Source of the DNA: Alphaproteobacteria bacterium
GTDB lineage: Bacteria; Pseudomonadota; Alphaproteobacteria; Bin95
Direction of reading: 5' to 3'
DNA: 64,000 nt
NCBI GenBank assembly: GCA_020638555.1
Contig: JACKII010000005.1
Location: forward strand, 124,001-188,000
The position numbers were made by a program, and so were the translations under genes. Below are positions 43,070-52,208 of the stretch, in pieces (the stretch's first letter is position 1; every line of letters starts with the position of its first letter). A model generated the notes under the pieces. It ran no database searches and was not told the DNA's origin. It saw only the letters and a list, made by a program, of their open reading frames with translations.

Positions 43070-43714
43070 TCAAAGCCCGATCATGCGCCAGACGCTGGCC
43101 TCGGTGATCGCGTTGGCCTCGATCTCGCGGGAGGTCTCGACCGTGTAGGTCGCCACCTGGCGGATGCCCCGGCGCGGCAGGAACTGCCGGCCCGGGTCGC
43201 CGAACAGCACCGGCGCGGCCGCCTCGCGCAGATGATCGGCGAGGTCGGCCGACTCGCCGCGCGTGTAGCAGACATCGCCGACCAGGATCAGGTCGAACGG
43301 CGCGAAGTCATAGGTGATGGCGTCCGCCGTCTCGCAGGAAATGCGCTCCGCAACCCCATTCAGTTCTGCGTTGAGCCGGCAGACCGTCCCGGCCACCGGG
43401 TCGATGTCCAGCGCGGTCACATGCTCCGCCCCCGCCAGCGCCGCAGCGATGGAGACGATGCCGCCGCCGCTGCCGATATCGACCAGCCGCAGGCCCCGCA
43501 CCGCCTCCGGATCGTCGAGGATATACCGTGCCAGCGCCTGCCCGCCGACCCAGGCAAAGGCCCAGAACGGCGCGTTAATGTTGATCTGGTTCAGATAGGA
43601 TTCGGTGGCGTGCCAGAGCGGCGTCAGTTCGGTGGCAAGGTGCAGCCGGATTTCCGGCACCAGCTTCGGCGCGGTGACGGTCGTGTTGGCGCGAATGAAG
43701 TCGTCCAGGTCCAA
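43070..43714 (-). CDS. Class I SAM-dependent methyltransferase (ETFB-lysine methyltransferase-like)
   Basis: A 214-residue Rossmann methyltransferase: FWAFAWVGGQALARYIL, SAM loop VDIGSGGGIVSIAAALAGA, acidic strand ALDIDPVA, and the motif ILVGDVCYTR. The pattern follows the COG3897 group, which includes bacterial relatives of the electron-transfer-flavoprotein beta lysine methyltransferase METTL20. The substrate is therefore probably a protein lysine, but that is by family only. It follows ubiA on the same strand by 5 bases. Confidence 0.78.
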   Translation of the reverse strand: MDLDDFIRANTTVTAPKLVPEIRLHLATELTPLWHATESYLNQININAPFWAFAWVGGQALARYILDDPEAVRGLRLVDIGSGGGIVSIAAALAGAEHVTALDIDPVAGTVCRLNAELNGVAERISCETADAITYDFAPFDLILVGDVCYTRGESADLADHLREAAAPVLFGDPGRQFLPRRGIRQVATYTVETSREIEANAITEASVWRMIGL

Positions 43715-43719
43715 GGGCG

Positions 43720-44709
43720 TCAGAGTCCACCAAAGAGGAGTGCAGCGGTCACGATCAGGCCGGCGTCGCGATTGGCCTTGAACTTGGCGAGACAGTCGTC
43801 CGGGTCGTCCAGGCGCAACGCCACCACCTGCCAGCCGAAATGGGCGGCCAGCAGCGCGAGGCCGATCCAGAAGCCGACGCCCAGCCCCGCAAGCCCGCCG
43901 GCGGCGGCGATCAGCAGCGTCGCGGCGCCATAGAACGCCACCAGCCAGGGCCGGGTGCGGGCGCCGAACAACAGGGCCGTGCTCTTCACGCCGATCAGCG
44001 CGTCGTCTTCCTTGTCCTGGTGGGCGTAGATCGTGTCATAGCCCAGCGTCCAGGCCAGCCCGGCGGCATAGAGCAGAGCGGCCGACAGGGTCAGGCCCGC
44101 GGTCAGCGCGGCGAAGCCCACCAGCACGCCCCAGTTGAAGGCCAGGCCCAGCACCGCCTGCGGCCAGTGGGTCACGCGCTTGGCGAAGGGATAGGCCGCC
44201 ACCACCGGCAGCGAGCAGAACCCGATCAGGATCGCCACCGGGTTCAGCACGAACAGCACCACGGCGCCGACGGCCAGTTGCAGCGCCAGGAACATCCAGG
44301 CCCGGCTGACGCTCACCTCGCCCGCCGGGATCGGCCGCAGCGCCGTCCGCGCGACCCGGCCGTCGAAATCCCGGTCGACGATGTCGTTGTAGGTGCAGCC
44401 GGCGCCGCGCATGGCCAGCGCCCCCAGGGCGAACCACAGGCCATAGCCGATGGCCGCCCAGACGCTCGCACCAACCCCGCTCCCACCGGCCCCGCTCGCG
44501 CCGCCCCCACTCGCGCCGGCCCCGCTCACCGCCAGCCCCAGCCCCCACCAGCAGGGCAGCAGCAGCAGCCAGGTGCCGATGGGCCGGTCCAGCCGCGCCA
44601 GCCGCGCATACGGGTGCAGGGCGGCCGGCAACAACCGCTCGGCCACGCTGCGGCGAATGTCGGTCGCTTTGTGCGGATCGCGGGAAAGACTGGTGCGCGC
44701 AGATGTCAT
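43720..44709 (-). CDS. ubiA: 4-hydroxybenzoate polyprenyltransferase
   Basis: A 329-residue membrane prenyltransferase of ubiquinone synthesis. The two aspartate-rich motifs are NDIVDRDFDGRV and DTIYAHQDKEDD. Multiple hydrophobic helices are spread along the chain. Between the first and second helix is a glycine/alanine/serine run (about residues 64-86, repeated GASGGG/GAGGSG units) from a local DNA repeat, absent from typical UbiA. It attaches the polyprenyl tail to 4-hydroxybenzoate. It is divergent from rsmE with a 35-base spacer. Confidence 0.93.
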   Translation of the reverse strand: MTSARTSLSRDPHKATDIRRSVAERLLPAALHPYARLARLDRPIGTWLLLLPCWWGLGLAVSGAGASGGGASGAGGSGVGASVWAAIGYGLWFALGALAMRGAGCTYNDIVDRDFDGRVARTALRPIPAGEVSVSRAWMFLALQLAVGAVVLFVLNPVAILIGFCSLPVVAAYPFAKRVTHWPQAVLGLAFNWGVLVGFAALTAGLTLSAALLYAAGLAWTLGYDTIYAHQDKEDDALIGVKSTALLFGARTRPWLVAFYGAATLLIAAAGGLAGLGVGFWIGLALLAAHFGWQVVALRLDDPDDCLAKFKANRDAGLIVTAALLFGGL

Positions 44710-44744
44710 TTCGGGCCAGGGGCAAATCGGGTCATAGTTCGACC

Positions 44745-45536
44745 ATGTCAGGCGACGATCATACTCCGATTTCCAGCGCGCCGCGCCTGTTCGTGGACGC
44801 GACCCTTGCGCCCGGTGCCGCCGTGGCGCTGGGGCCGGAGCAGACCCATTATCTGCTGCGGGTGATGCGCCGCGGCCCCGGCGCCGAGGTGCTGCTGTTC
44901 AACGGCCGCGACGGGCTCTGGCGGGCGCGGGTCGCCGGCGACGACCGCCGCCGCGCGACGCTGCAACTGGCAGAGCGATTGCGGCCGCAACCGGCCGCCG
45001 ACGGCCCCTGGCTCGCCTTCGGCGTGCCGAAACGCCCGGCGCTGGAGTGGATATTGCAAAAGGGCACCGAGCTGGGCGCGACAAAATTCCTGCCGGTCGC
45101 CAGCGCCCGCGCCATGGCCGAGCGCCTGAACCCGGACCGCCTGGCCCGCATCGTCATCGAGGCCGCCGAACAGTGCGAGCGCCTCGACCTGCCGACCATC
45201 GAACCCGTGCAGCGCCTGGGCGATCTGCTGGCCGCCTGGCCGCCGGACCGTACCCTGCTCTGGTGCGACGAGCAGGGCGGCGGCGTGCCCATCGCCGATG
45301 CCCTCGACGGCCTCTACGGGCCGGACGAGACCGCCCCACCCCGTCCCTGGGGATTGATGATCGGGCCGGAAGGGGGTTTTGCGTCGGGCGAACTTGACGG
45401 GCTCGGCGAAGTCTCCTTTGTTAGCCGGGTGGCCCTGGGGCCGCGCGTTCTGCGGGCGGAAACCGCCGCCATCGCCGCCCTGGCCATCGGCCAGGCGCTG
45501 GCCGGTGACGGCGACCGTCCCGTGCGCGCAACCTGA
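44745..45536 (+). CDS. rsmE: 16S rRNA (uracil-1498-N3)-methyltransferase
   Basis: A 263-residue SPOUT methyltransferase. The N-terminal PUA-like part has PRLFVDATLAPGAAVAL and QTHYLLRVMRRGPGAEVLLFNGRDGLW. The C-terminal knot has VASARAMAERLNPDR, EAAEQCERLDLP and LMIGPEGGFASGELD, with LGPRVLRAETAAIAAL at the end. It modifies U1498 of 16S rRNA. The ATG is chosen because family similarity starts a few residues in. gshA follows 40 bases later on the same strand. Confidence 0.94.
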   Translation: MSGDDHTPISSAPRLFVDATLAPGAAVALGPEQTHYLLRVMRRGPGAEVLLFNGRDGLWRARVAGDDRRRATLQLAERLRPQPAADGPWLAFGVPKRPALEWILQKGTELGATKFLPVASARAMAERLNPDRLARIVIEAAEQCERLDLPTIEPVQRLGDLLAAWPPDRTLLWCDEQGGGVPIADALDGLYGPDETAPPRPWGLMIGPEGGFASGELDGLGEVSFVSRVALGPRVLRAETAAIAALAIGQALAGDGDRPVRAT

Positions 45537-45576
45537 CGGGCTTCTCTTTACCCCCTGGTGCTGTAAGGCAGCGTGC

Positions 45577-46962
45577 ATGGCAGGACATTCGGACAGCGCC
45601 CCCATCGAAAGCAAGGATGAGCTGGTCGCCTATTTCGCGGCGGGCAACAAGCCGCCCGAAGACTGGCGCATCGGCACCGAACACGAAAAGCTGGTGTTCC
45701 GCCTGAAGGACCTGACCCGTCCCGGCTATGAGGGCCCGGACGGCATCGGCGCGCTGCTGCGCGGCCTGGCCGAGCGCTATGCCTGGGAGCCGATCAAGGA
45801 AAACGGCAACACCATCGCGCTGACCGACCATGCCGGCGGCTCGATCACGCTGGAGCCCGGCGGCCAGTTCGAGCTTTCCGGCGCGCCGCTGGAGACGATC
45901 CACGAGACCTGCCGCGAGGTGCACACCCATCTGGACCAGGTGCGCACGGTCTGCAACGACCTGGGCCTGGGCATGGTCGGCATCGGCTTCGACCCGAAAT
46001 GGCGGCGCGAGGACATCCAGTGGATGCCCAAGGGCCGCTATCGCATCATGCGCAACTACATGCCCAAGGTCGGCACGCTCGGGCTCGACATGATGCTGCG
46101 CACCTGCACGGTGCAGGTCAATCTCGACTACGGCTCCGAAGCGGACATGGTGCAGAAATTCCGCGTCAGCCTGGCCCTGCAGCCGCTGGCCACCGCGCTG
46201 TTCGCCAACTCGCCCTTCAAGGAGGGCCGGCCGAACGGCTACATGTCCTATCGCAGCCATGTCTGGACCGACACCGACCCGGATCGCAGCGGCATGCTGG
46301 ATTTCGTGTTCGAGGACGGGTTCGGCTTCGAGCGCTACACCGACTATATCCTCGACGTGCCGATGTATTTCGTCCACCGGGGCCAGGACTATGTCGACCT
46401 CGCCGGCCGCTCCTTCCGCCAGTTCCTGGCCGGCGAGCTGGAAGCGGAGGACCAGGGCCATGTCATCCGCAAGGGCGACCGGCCGTCGATGGAGGACTGG
46501 GCCGACCACGTCACCACCGCCTTTCCGGAAGTGCGGATGAAGCGCTATCTGGAGTTGCGCGGCACCGACGGCGGCCCCTGGCGCCGGCTCTGCGCCCTGC
46601 CGGCGCTCTGGGTCGGCCTGCTCTATGACCAGAGCGCGCTCGACGCCGCCTGGGACCTGGTCAAGGACTGGACGGCGGAGGAGCGCAACCGGCTGCGCGA
46701 CGAGGCGCCGCGCCTGGGCCTGGCGACGCCGTTCCGCGGCCGCACCCTGGCCGACCTGGGCGGCGAGGTGATGAAAATCGCCCGCTCCGGCCTGCAGGCG
46801 CGCGCCCGGCTCGACGGCGCCGGCAACAACGAGACCGGCTTCCTGGACGTGCTGGACGAGATCGTCGCCACCCGCGAATCCCCCGCCGCCGCCAAGCTCC
46901 GCGCCTATCACGAGCGCTGGAACGAAAGCGTCGACCCCCTGTTCACGGAATACGCCTACTAA
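45577..46962 (+). CDS. gshA: Glutamate-cysteine ligase, plant/alphaproteobacterial type
   Basis: A 461-residue ligase of the GCS2 group shared by alphaproteobacteria and plants: WRIGTEHEKLVF at the ATP/glutamate site, SITLEPGGQFELSGAPLETI, and GRYRIMRNYMPKVGTLGLDMMLRTCTVQVNLDY. It makes gamma-glutamylcysteine, the first step of glutathione synthesis. That matters because a glutaredoxin-like protein is encoded at 17 kb. The start ATG is preceded by GTAAGGCAGCGTGC. A family A repeat begins 6 bases after the stop. Confidence 0.94.
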   Translation: MAGHSDSAPIESKDELVAYFAAGNKPPEDWRIGTEHEKLVFRLKDLTRPGYEGPDGIGALLRGLAERYAWEPIKENGNTIALTDHAGGSITLEPGGQFELSGAPLETIHETCREVHTHLDQVRTVCNDLGLGMVGIGFDPKWRREDIQWMPKGRYRIMRNYMPKVGTLGLDMMLRTCTVQVNLDYGSEADMVQKFRVSLALQPLATALFANSPFKEGRPNGYMSYRSHVWTDTDPDRSGMLDFVFEDGFGFERYTDYILDVPMYFVHRGQDYVDLAGRSFRQFLAGELEAEDQGHVIRKGDRPSMEDWADHVTTAFPEVRMKRYLELRGTDGGPWRRLCALPALWVGLLYDQSALDAAWDLVKDWTAEERNRLRDEAPRLGLATPFRGRTLADLGGEVMKIARSGLQARARLDGAGNNETGFLDVLDEIVATRESPAAAKLRAYHERWNESVDPLFTEYAY

Positions 46963-46967
46963 TCCCG

Positions 46968-47075
46968 TTCCCCGGAGGTGGCGGAGCCGCCATCCGGGGC
47001 CGGTGTCATCGTGCGAACACCGCCGCGGTTGGTGTTCGCATCCGCCGGCCGGTCCCGGCTCAAGGCCGGGACACA
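46968..47075 (+). repeat. Family A compound repeat, copy 5
   Basis: CCCCGGA/TCCGGGG, CGAACACCG with TGGTGTTCG, then TCCCGG with CCGGGACAC. It begins 6 bases after the gshA stop. The rest of the 426-base gap to the ligase gene holds two family B elements and no gene. Confidence 0.85.
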
Positions 47076-47148
47076 CCAAAAGGGCCTGTGCGGCGTGGTC
47101 ACAGACCCCTCTCTCTTCTTCGCGACACTCTCCCGGCGCCCCTCCCCT

Positions 47149-47242
47149 CTCATCCCGGGCAGGCGCGCCAGCGCCCTATCGAGGGACGCCTCAACTCCGC
47201 GCCGCCTCCTCGATACGCGCCTGCGGCGCTACTCGGGATGAA
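47149..47242. repeat. Family B palindromic repeat, copy 4
   Basis: Left arm CTCATCCCGGGCAG (slightly decayed), right arm CTACTCGGGATGAAGC, with inner CTATCGAGGGACG and CCTCGATACG. Confidence 0.85.
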
Positions 47243-47344
47243 GCAAAACCAGGGCAGAAGCCCCGCGACCCAACCCCAGCGCCCGCAACCCGGCCCCTGA
47301 GGCCTCCATCTCTCCCAGCCCCGCTTCATCCTCTCCCAGCCCGG

Positions 47345-47390
47345 CTTCATCCCGAGCAGGCGCGCCAGCGCCGTATCGAGGGACGCCGCT
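47345..47390. repeat. Family B half element
   Basis: Only the left arm: GCTTCATCCCGAGCAG then CGTATCGAGGGACG. Its end touches the stop codon of the convergent ligase gene. Confidence 0.75.
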
Positions 47391-48789
47391 ACCCGCGCTC
47401 GTCCACCAACCGGATCGGCTTCTGCCGGTGCTCGATCTCCGTCAGCGGTGCGGTCGCGCCCGGCGCCACCAACTCCACCGCCACCTCGACCCCCAGCCGC
47501 TCGCGCAGCAGGCCGCGGAGCCGGGCGTCCAGGCCGGCGCCGGCGCCCCGCACCTCCACCAGCACGGTCAGTTCCTCGCGCGCGCCGTCGCGTGTCCAGC
47601 GGCAGACATATTCGCCGGTGGCCTCGGCCACGCCTTCCAGATGGGCGCCGATGGCGGTCGGATAGACGTTGATGCCGCGCAGCTTCACCATGTTGTCGCT
47701 GCGGCCCTGGAAGCCGGCCATGCGCCGGAAATTGATGTCGCCCGCCGGCGGCAGCAGCGTCGTCACGTCCTGGGTGTCGAAGCGGATGATCGGGTAGACG
47801 CCGTCCTTGAACAGCACCGTGGTGCAGAGATTGCCCGGCGTCCCGTCCGCCACCGGTGCCCGCGTCTCCGGGTCCAGCGCTTCGACCAGATGCGCGTCCT
47901 CCCAGAGGTGCAGCCCGTCATGGGCCGGTCCTTCGGCCGCGATGATGCCGGTGTCGCCGACGCCGTACCAGTCGAAGCACTCGGCCCCGCCCCAGAGCGC
48001 CGACAGCGCCGCCCGGTCCTCGTTGCCCAGATGGCCGGCGATCAGGCGCACGCCCAGGTCCGTCGCCGGGTCCAGCCCCTGCTCCCGCGCCACCTCTGCC
48101 AGGCGCTTGATGTAGTCGACAAAGCCCACCAGCACCGTCGCGCCGAAGCGTTGCATCAGGTGCAGTTGCTGCACGCTCGGCAGGTCGCGGCCGGTGCCGG
48201 CGGGCAGGAACAGCGCGCTGGTGAAATGGGTCACCGCCTCACGCACATAATGGCCGCCATTGACCATGCCGAAGCCATAGACCGAGTGCACCACATCCTG
48301 GTCGCCCAGCCCCTGCAACCGATAGGCCCGTGCCAGCAGCAGATTCTGCATCTCCCGGTCCCTCGGCCCGAAGAACAGGGGTTGCGGCACGCCGGTGGTG
48401 CCGCTGGTGGTGTGGAAAAAGCTCTGCGGGTTGTTGTGGTCCAGGCCGTGATAGTCGCCCCAGGGCGGCAGCGCCTCGATCGAGGCCATCAGGTCGGCCT
48501 TGGAGAAGGGCGGGATTTTCGGCAGGTCTTCCAGGGTTTGGATGTCGAACGGCGACAGCCCGGCTTCGCGCCAGCGGCGCTCGTAGAAGGGCACGCTCCA
48601 GGCCCGCGCCACCACGCGCTGGAAGCGCCGCTCCTGCACAGCGCGCAGTTCGTCCGCCGACCATTGGGCGGGTCCGGCGAGGAAGGCGTCGCCGATGGGA
48701 TAGTCCGCCAGCGCCTGCCGTGGGTCGAACCCGGCCCAGTAGGCCGGCAATGCCACCTCCGGTTCGGGCGGGATGTCGGTGACGGTCAT
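47389..48789 (-). CDS. Phenylacetate-CoA ligase-like AMP-forming enzyme
   Basis: A 466-residue member of the PaaK branch of adenylate-forming ligases: SFFHTTSGTTGVPQPLFFG as phosphate loop, WYGVGDTGIIAAEGP, VLFKDGVYPIIRFDTQDVT, and the C-terminal GRSDNMVKLRGINVYPTAIG hinge. It should activate an aromatic or other carboxylic acid to its CoA ester. No paa ring-degradation genes lie nearby. The MmgE/PrpD gene precedes it on the same strand, overlapping by 4 bases (ATGA), so both belong to one pathway, probably carboxylate catabolism. Confidence 0.88.
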   Translation of the reverse strand: MTVTDIPPEPEVALPAYWAGFDPRQALADYPIGDAFLAGPAQWSADELRAVQERRFQRVVARAWSVPFYERRWREAGLSPFDIQTLEDLPKIPPFSKADLMASIEALPPWGDYHGLDHNNPQSFFHTTSGTTGVPQPLFFGPRDREMQNLLLARAYRLQGLGDQDVVHSVYGFGMVNGGHYVREAVTHFTSALFLPAGTGRDLPSVQQLHLMQRFGATVLVGFVDYIKRLAEVAREQGLDPATDLGVRLIAGHLGNEDRAALSALWGGAECFDWYGVGDTGIIAAEGPAHDGLHLWEDAHLVEALDPETRAPVADGTPGNLCTTVLFKDGVYPIIRFDTQDVTTLLPPAGDINFRRMAGFQGRSDNMVKLRGINVYPTAIGAHLEGVAEATGEYVCRWTRDGAREELTVLVEVRGAGAGLDARLRGLLRERLGVEVAVELVAPGATAPLTEIEHRQKPIRLVDERG

Positions 48790-50162
48790 GGCCTCTCTCC
48801 GTGGATGAGGGCGAGCAGCGGCTGGGTGCTCGGCTGACGGTCCAGATCATCCAACAGGGCGATCAGCGCTGCAATCGCCTCGTCCGCCAGCGGCCGCGCC
48901 GCCGCCCGCGCATTGGTGCGGAACTTGGCCAGATGCGCCGCGCGCGTCATCGGGTTGGCCGGGTTGCCATAGATCGCCGTCAGCGTGCGCGCATGCTCGC
49001 TGCCGTCGGTCCGCCGCACGGTCACCGTGACGGGGCTGAGCGCGTTCGGGTCCGGATTCGCATCCGCGGCGATGCTCACGCGCCGGGCGAGGTCCAGCCG
49101 GTCCGCGTCCGCCAACGCCGCCGGCGCGAAGTCGGCAATGCCAAGCCCGCCGCCCATCAGCGCGCTCGCCACCGCATATTGGCCACAGAGCCGGGCATAG
49201 CCGACGGCCATGTCGTCCTTCACCGGCCGGCCGATCAGCCGGTGGGTGAGCGGCGGCACGGCGGCGGTGACCGCGGTGACGTCAGCAGCGGCAAAGCCCA
49301 GCTCCCGCTGCAATTGCAGCGCCGCGTCCACCAGCCCGTGCGTCGCCCGGCCGGAGGGGAAGGGCTTGTGCGCCACCTCCGCGATGCGCCAGGTGCGGCC
49401 CAGGCTCTCCAGCACCGGCGCCAGGTCGTACGCGCCCTCGAACAGCGGGAAATAGCCGAACGGCCCTTCCAGCACATTCTGCGGCCCAGCAATGCCCGCC
49501 GCGGCCATGTCGCAGGCGGTGATGGCGTTGCGGGCGTTGAAGCCCACCTGCATCGCCAGCACCGGCGAGCCCTCGGTGTGCGCCTGCATGGTGCCGCCCA
49601 TCTGGCTGTAGGCGATGCCGGCGGCATCGGTCAGGCCCTGCGCGTCGAAGCTCATCAGCCGCCCCACCGCCAGGGTCGCGCCGAAGCCGCCGGCGGTGGC
49701 CGGCCGGAAAAAGCGCAGGCCCGCCTTGCTGGCGACGCCGATGCCCGCCGCCACGTCGACGCCCAGCGCGATGGCTGCCAGCAGCTCCCGGCCGCTGGCC
49801 TGGCCGCCCGAGCGGTCGAGCTGGGCCAGGATCGCGCCCAGCATCACCGCCATCGGATGCACCACCGCGGCCTCGTGCACGCAGTCGAACTCGGAATTGT
49901 GGATCTGGTAGGCGTTGCAGAACGCCGCCCCCGGCGCCGGCACGGGCCGCGCCTGCTGCCCCAGCACCCTGGCAGAGCCGACCGCGGCCGCCTCGCCGCC
50001 GTTCAGCGCCACCAACTCCGCCGCATAGGGACCGACGCTGCCGACGAGGCCGACTCCCAGGCTGTCCAGCAGAAAGGTCTTGGCCGCCGCCACCGCCGCC
50101 GGCGACAGCGCCTCGAACGGGGTATCGGCGACGTGCGCGGCGAAACGGGCGATGCCGTCCAT
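48786..50162 (-). CDS. MmgE/PrpD-family protein
   Basis: A 458-residue member of the MmgE/PrpD family (2-methylcitrate dehydratase and relatives): VAAAKTFLLDSLGVGLVG, FCNAYQIHNSEFDCVHEAAVVHPMA, AYSQMGGTMQAHTEGSPVLAMQVGFNARNAI, and HKPFPSGRATHGLVDA. Related enzymes include cis-aconitate decarboxylase and iminodisuccinate epimerase, so dehydratase activity is not certain. Coupled to the downstream ligase by a 4-base overlap. ATG 50162 is chosen; an upstream start at 50177 adds only five residues. The 431-base upstream gap contains two family B repeats. Confidence 0.87.
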   Translation of the reverse strand: MDGIARFAAHVADTPFEALSPAAVAAAKTFLLDSLGVGLVGSVGPYAAELVALNGGEAAAVGSARVLGQQARPVPAPGAAFCNAYQIHNSEFDCVHEAAVVHPMAVMLGAILAQLDRSGGQASGRELLAAIALGVDVAAGIGVASKAGLRFFRPATAGGFGATLAVGRLMSFDAQGLTDAAGIAYSQMGGTMQAHTEGSPVLAMQVGFNARNAITACDMAAAGIAGPQNVLEGPFGYFPLFEGAYDLAPVLESLGRTWRIAEVAHKPFPSGRATHGLVDAALQLQRELGFAAADVTAVTAAVPPLTHRLIGRPVKDDMAVGYARLCGQYAVASALMGGGLGIADFAPAALADADRLDLARRVSIAADANPDPNALSPVTVTVRRTDGSEHARTLTAIYGNPANPMTRAAHLAKFRTNARAAARPLADEAIAALIALLDDLDRQPSTQPLLALIHGERP

Positions 50163-50276
50163 GGGGCGGGTCCTCAATTGGCGCTGAATGGCGTGCCCGG
50201 AACCCTACAGCATCCGGACTCGCCCGCGAAACCATCCTCGCACGATGCCGGGCGACCGGCGCCTCACCCCCGCCCT

Positions 50277-50374
50277 TTCATCCCGAGTAGGCGCAATGCG
50301 CCGTATCGAGGAACGTCCCGCCATGTCGCCGCGAAACCTCCCTCGATACGGCGCATTGCGCCTACTCGGGATGA
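50277..50374. repeat. Family B palindromic repeat, copy 6
   Basis: TTCATCCCGAGTAG with CTACTCGGGATGAA. The nested inner hairpin GGCGCAATGCGCC appears on both sides, with CGTATCGAGG mirrored by CCTCGATACG. Confidence 0.92.
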
Positions 50375-50455
50375 AGCAAGAGGGGATGGCCGGCAGAGGC
50401 GGCAAAGGAAAAGCGTGCGCACCGGCCTCCGATCCGTGGCCCCGCGCAATCCTCG

Positions 50456-50592
50456 CTTCATCCCGAGTAGGCGCAATGCGCCGTATCGAGGGAGGCTTCG
50501 GGGCGGCGTGGCGGGACGTCCCTCGATACGCGCCTGCGGCGCTACTCGGGATGAAGCGAGGGAGGGGGCAGGCGCGTATCGAGGGACGCCCT
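50456..50592. repeat. Family B palindromic repeat, copy 7, plus adjoining fragment
   Basis: A full element (GCTTCATCCCGAGTAG with CTACTCGGGATGAAGC) ending near 50557, followed by a fragment GCGTATCGAGGGACGCCC that reaches the stop of the deacetylase gene. Confidence 0.9.
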
Positions 50593-50593
50593 C

Positions 50594-51445
50594 TCAAACG
50601 GCCTGGGTGCGGAAATGGTCCGCGATCTCGCGCCGTGTGGCGACCCATACGTCCGGCTTGGTCGCCACATAGTCCAGGAATTTCGCGAAATAGCCGATGC
50701 GACCCGGCCGGCCGATGATGCGCAGATGCACGCCCAGGCTCATCATCCTGGGCTCGCCCGCCGCGCCCTCGTCATAGAGCCAGTCGAACGTGTCGACCGC
50801 ATAGTCCAGCCATTGCGCCGGCGTCATCGCCGGGTCGGTCCACATCTTCATGTCATTGCTATCGAGCGCGTAGGGCAGAATGACGATGTCCCGCGCCGCC
50901 GGGTCGTTCCAGAACGGCCGGTCGTCGGAATAGTCGTCCATGTGATAGGTGAAGCCTTCCTCGATCAGCAGCCGCCGCGTGTTGTCGGTCAGGAGATAGC
51001 GCGACAGCCAGCCATGGGGCCGCTCGCCGGTGCTGGCGCGGATCGAGGCCACGGCCTTGCGGATGAAGTCCCGCTCCGCCGCCTCGTCCAGGCCGAACTG
51101 GTGCACCCATTTGTAGCCGTGCGAGCAGACCTCGTGCCCGCCCGCCACGATCTGGCGCGCCAGCTCCGGCGCGCGCTCCAGCGCCTGGGCGGCGGCGGTG
51201 AAGGTGGCGCGCACGCCGTGCTGGCGCAACAGGCGCATCACCCGGGGCGCGCCCGCCTTGATGCCGTAGGCGTAGTTGCTCTCGTTGCCGTAATTGCGGA
51301 TCGGGTGGCGGATGGCGATGCCCAGCTCGTCCACCGGTTCCGGCCGCTTGTCGCCCTCGTCGACGCGGGCTTCCGCCCCTTCCTCGACATTGACGACCAG
51401 CGAGAGCGCAAGCTTGGCCCCGTTCGGCCATTGGAGCGACGCCAT
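50594..51445 (-). CDS. Polysaccharide-deacetylase-family protein (PuuE-like)
   Basis: A 283-residue NodB-fold protein of the group that includes the metal-independent allantoinase PuuE: LALSLVVNVEEGAE, GIKAGAPRVMRLLRQHGVRATFTAAAQALE, GHEVCSHGYKWVH, and LRIIGRPGRI near the end. The usual deacetylase metal triad (D, H-x3-H) is partly replaced, as in PuuE, so amide or urea-type hydrolysis is more likely than chitin deacetylation. No purine-catabolism genes are near. A family B fragment abuts its stop. Confidence 0.82.
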   Translation of the reverse strand: MASLQWPNGAKLALSLVVNVEEGAEARVDEGDKRPEPVDELGIAIRHPIRNYGNESNYAYGIKAGAPRVMRLLRQHGVRATFTAAAQALERAPELARQIVAGGHEVCSHGYKWVHQFGLDEAAERDFIRKAVASIRASTGERPHGWLSRYLLTDNTRRLLIEEGFTYHMDDYSDDRPFWNDPAARDIVILPYALDSNDMKMWTDPAMTPAQWLDYAVDTFDWLYDEGAAGEPRMMSLGVHLRIIGRPGRIGYFAKFLDYVATKPDVWVATRREIADHFRTQAV

Positions 51446-51643
51446 CGTGTGTTGATCTCCCTAGCAACCGGCGGCGGCCAAAGTGCGGCTTCGGCCGCGC
51501 CCGCGCAAGCCTTCTCGGGCGAAAGCGGGCGCTCCGGCCGCCATCGCCATTGCCTTTGCCGGCGTGTCACGCTATCCGGGGCCGTTGATAAGTCGGCAAG
51601 GTCTGACGATTCGGCCCGCAAGAACCGCGAAGGAGACCGCGCA

Positions 51644-52057
51644 GTGAAGAAGTTGTTGGTGTTGATGATGGTACTGTGGGCCGGCAGTGCAGCCGCGGAC
51701 GACGGCGCCATCAAGATCGAGTTGAACAGCATCGCGGTACGCAACGATGTCTGCCAGGTGTTCATTCGCGTCGGCAATCAGAGCGACATCGCCTACAGTG
51801 CCTTCAAGATCGACCTCGCCTTCTTCGACAAGGACGGCATCATCAACGATCGGGTGCTGGTCGACCTGGCGCCGTTGCGGGCGCACAAGACCTCGATCCA
51901 CGTGTTCGATATGCCGGACCTCGACTGCGGCACTGTCGGCGAGGTGCTGCTGAACGACATCACCGAATGCCAGGCCGAAGCCCCGGCCGAGACGCCGGCC
52001 GACTGCTTCGGCGCCGTCACGCTCAGCTCCCGCGGCGATATCGTCTTCACCCGCTGA
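51644..52057 (+). CDS. Small secreted protein of unknown function
   Basis: A 137-residue exported protein. GTG is the start, with GGAG 8 bases upstream. A classical signal peptide (KKLLVLMMVLWAGSAAA) is followed by a beta-rich domain: IKIELNSIAVRNDVCQVFIRVGN, a central FDKDG, and three further cysteines (DLDCGTVG, TECQAE, ADCFGAV) that may pair with the first. The fold reads like an immunoglobulin-like periplasmic domain, but I cannot place it in a family. It stands alone between the deacetylase and argC genes. Confidence 0.75.
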   Translation: MKKLLVLMMVLWAGSAAADDGAIKIELNSIAVRNDVCQVFIRVGNQSDIAYSAFKIDLAFFDKDGIINDRVLVDLAPLRAHKTSIHVFDMPDLDCGTVGEVLLNDITECQAEAPAETPADCFGAVTLSSRGDIVFTR

Positions 52058-52208
52058 ACCCGCCGGAGCCTCGGGCCGCGACCAGAGAACCGTTGGCGCG
52101 CGCACCGTTGCACCGTATGTAAGGTCCGCTCAAAAGCCCTCCCCGCCCCCTTGGCGGGGTCGCGCAACGCGCCAGGCCCCACGCCTGCGCCGCATCGGGA
52201 GTCGCGCA

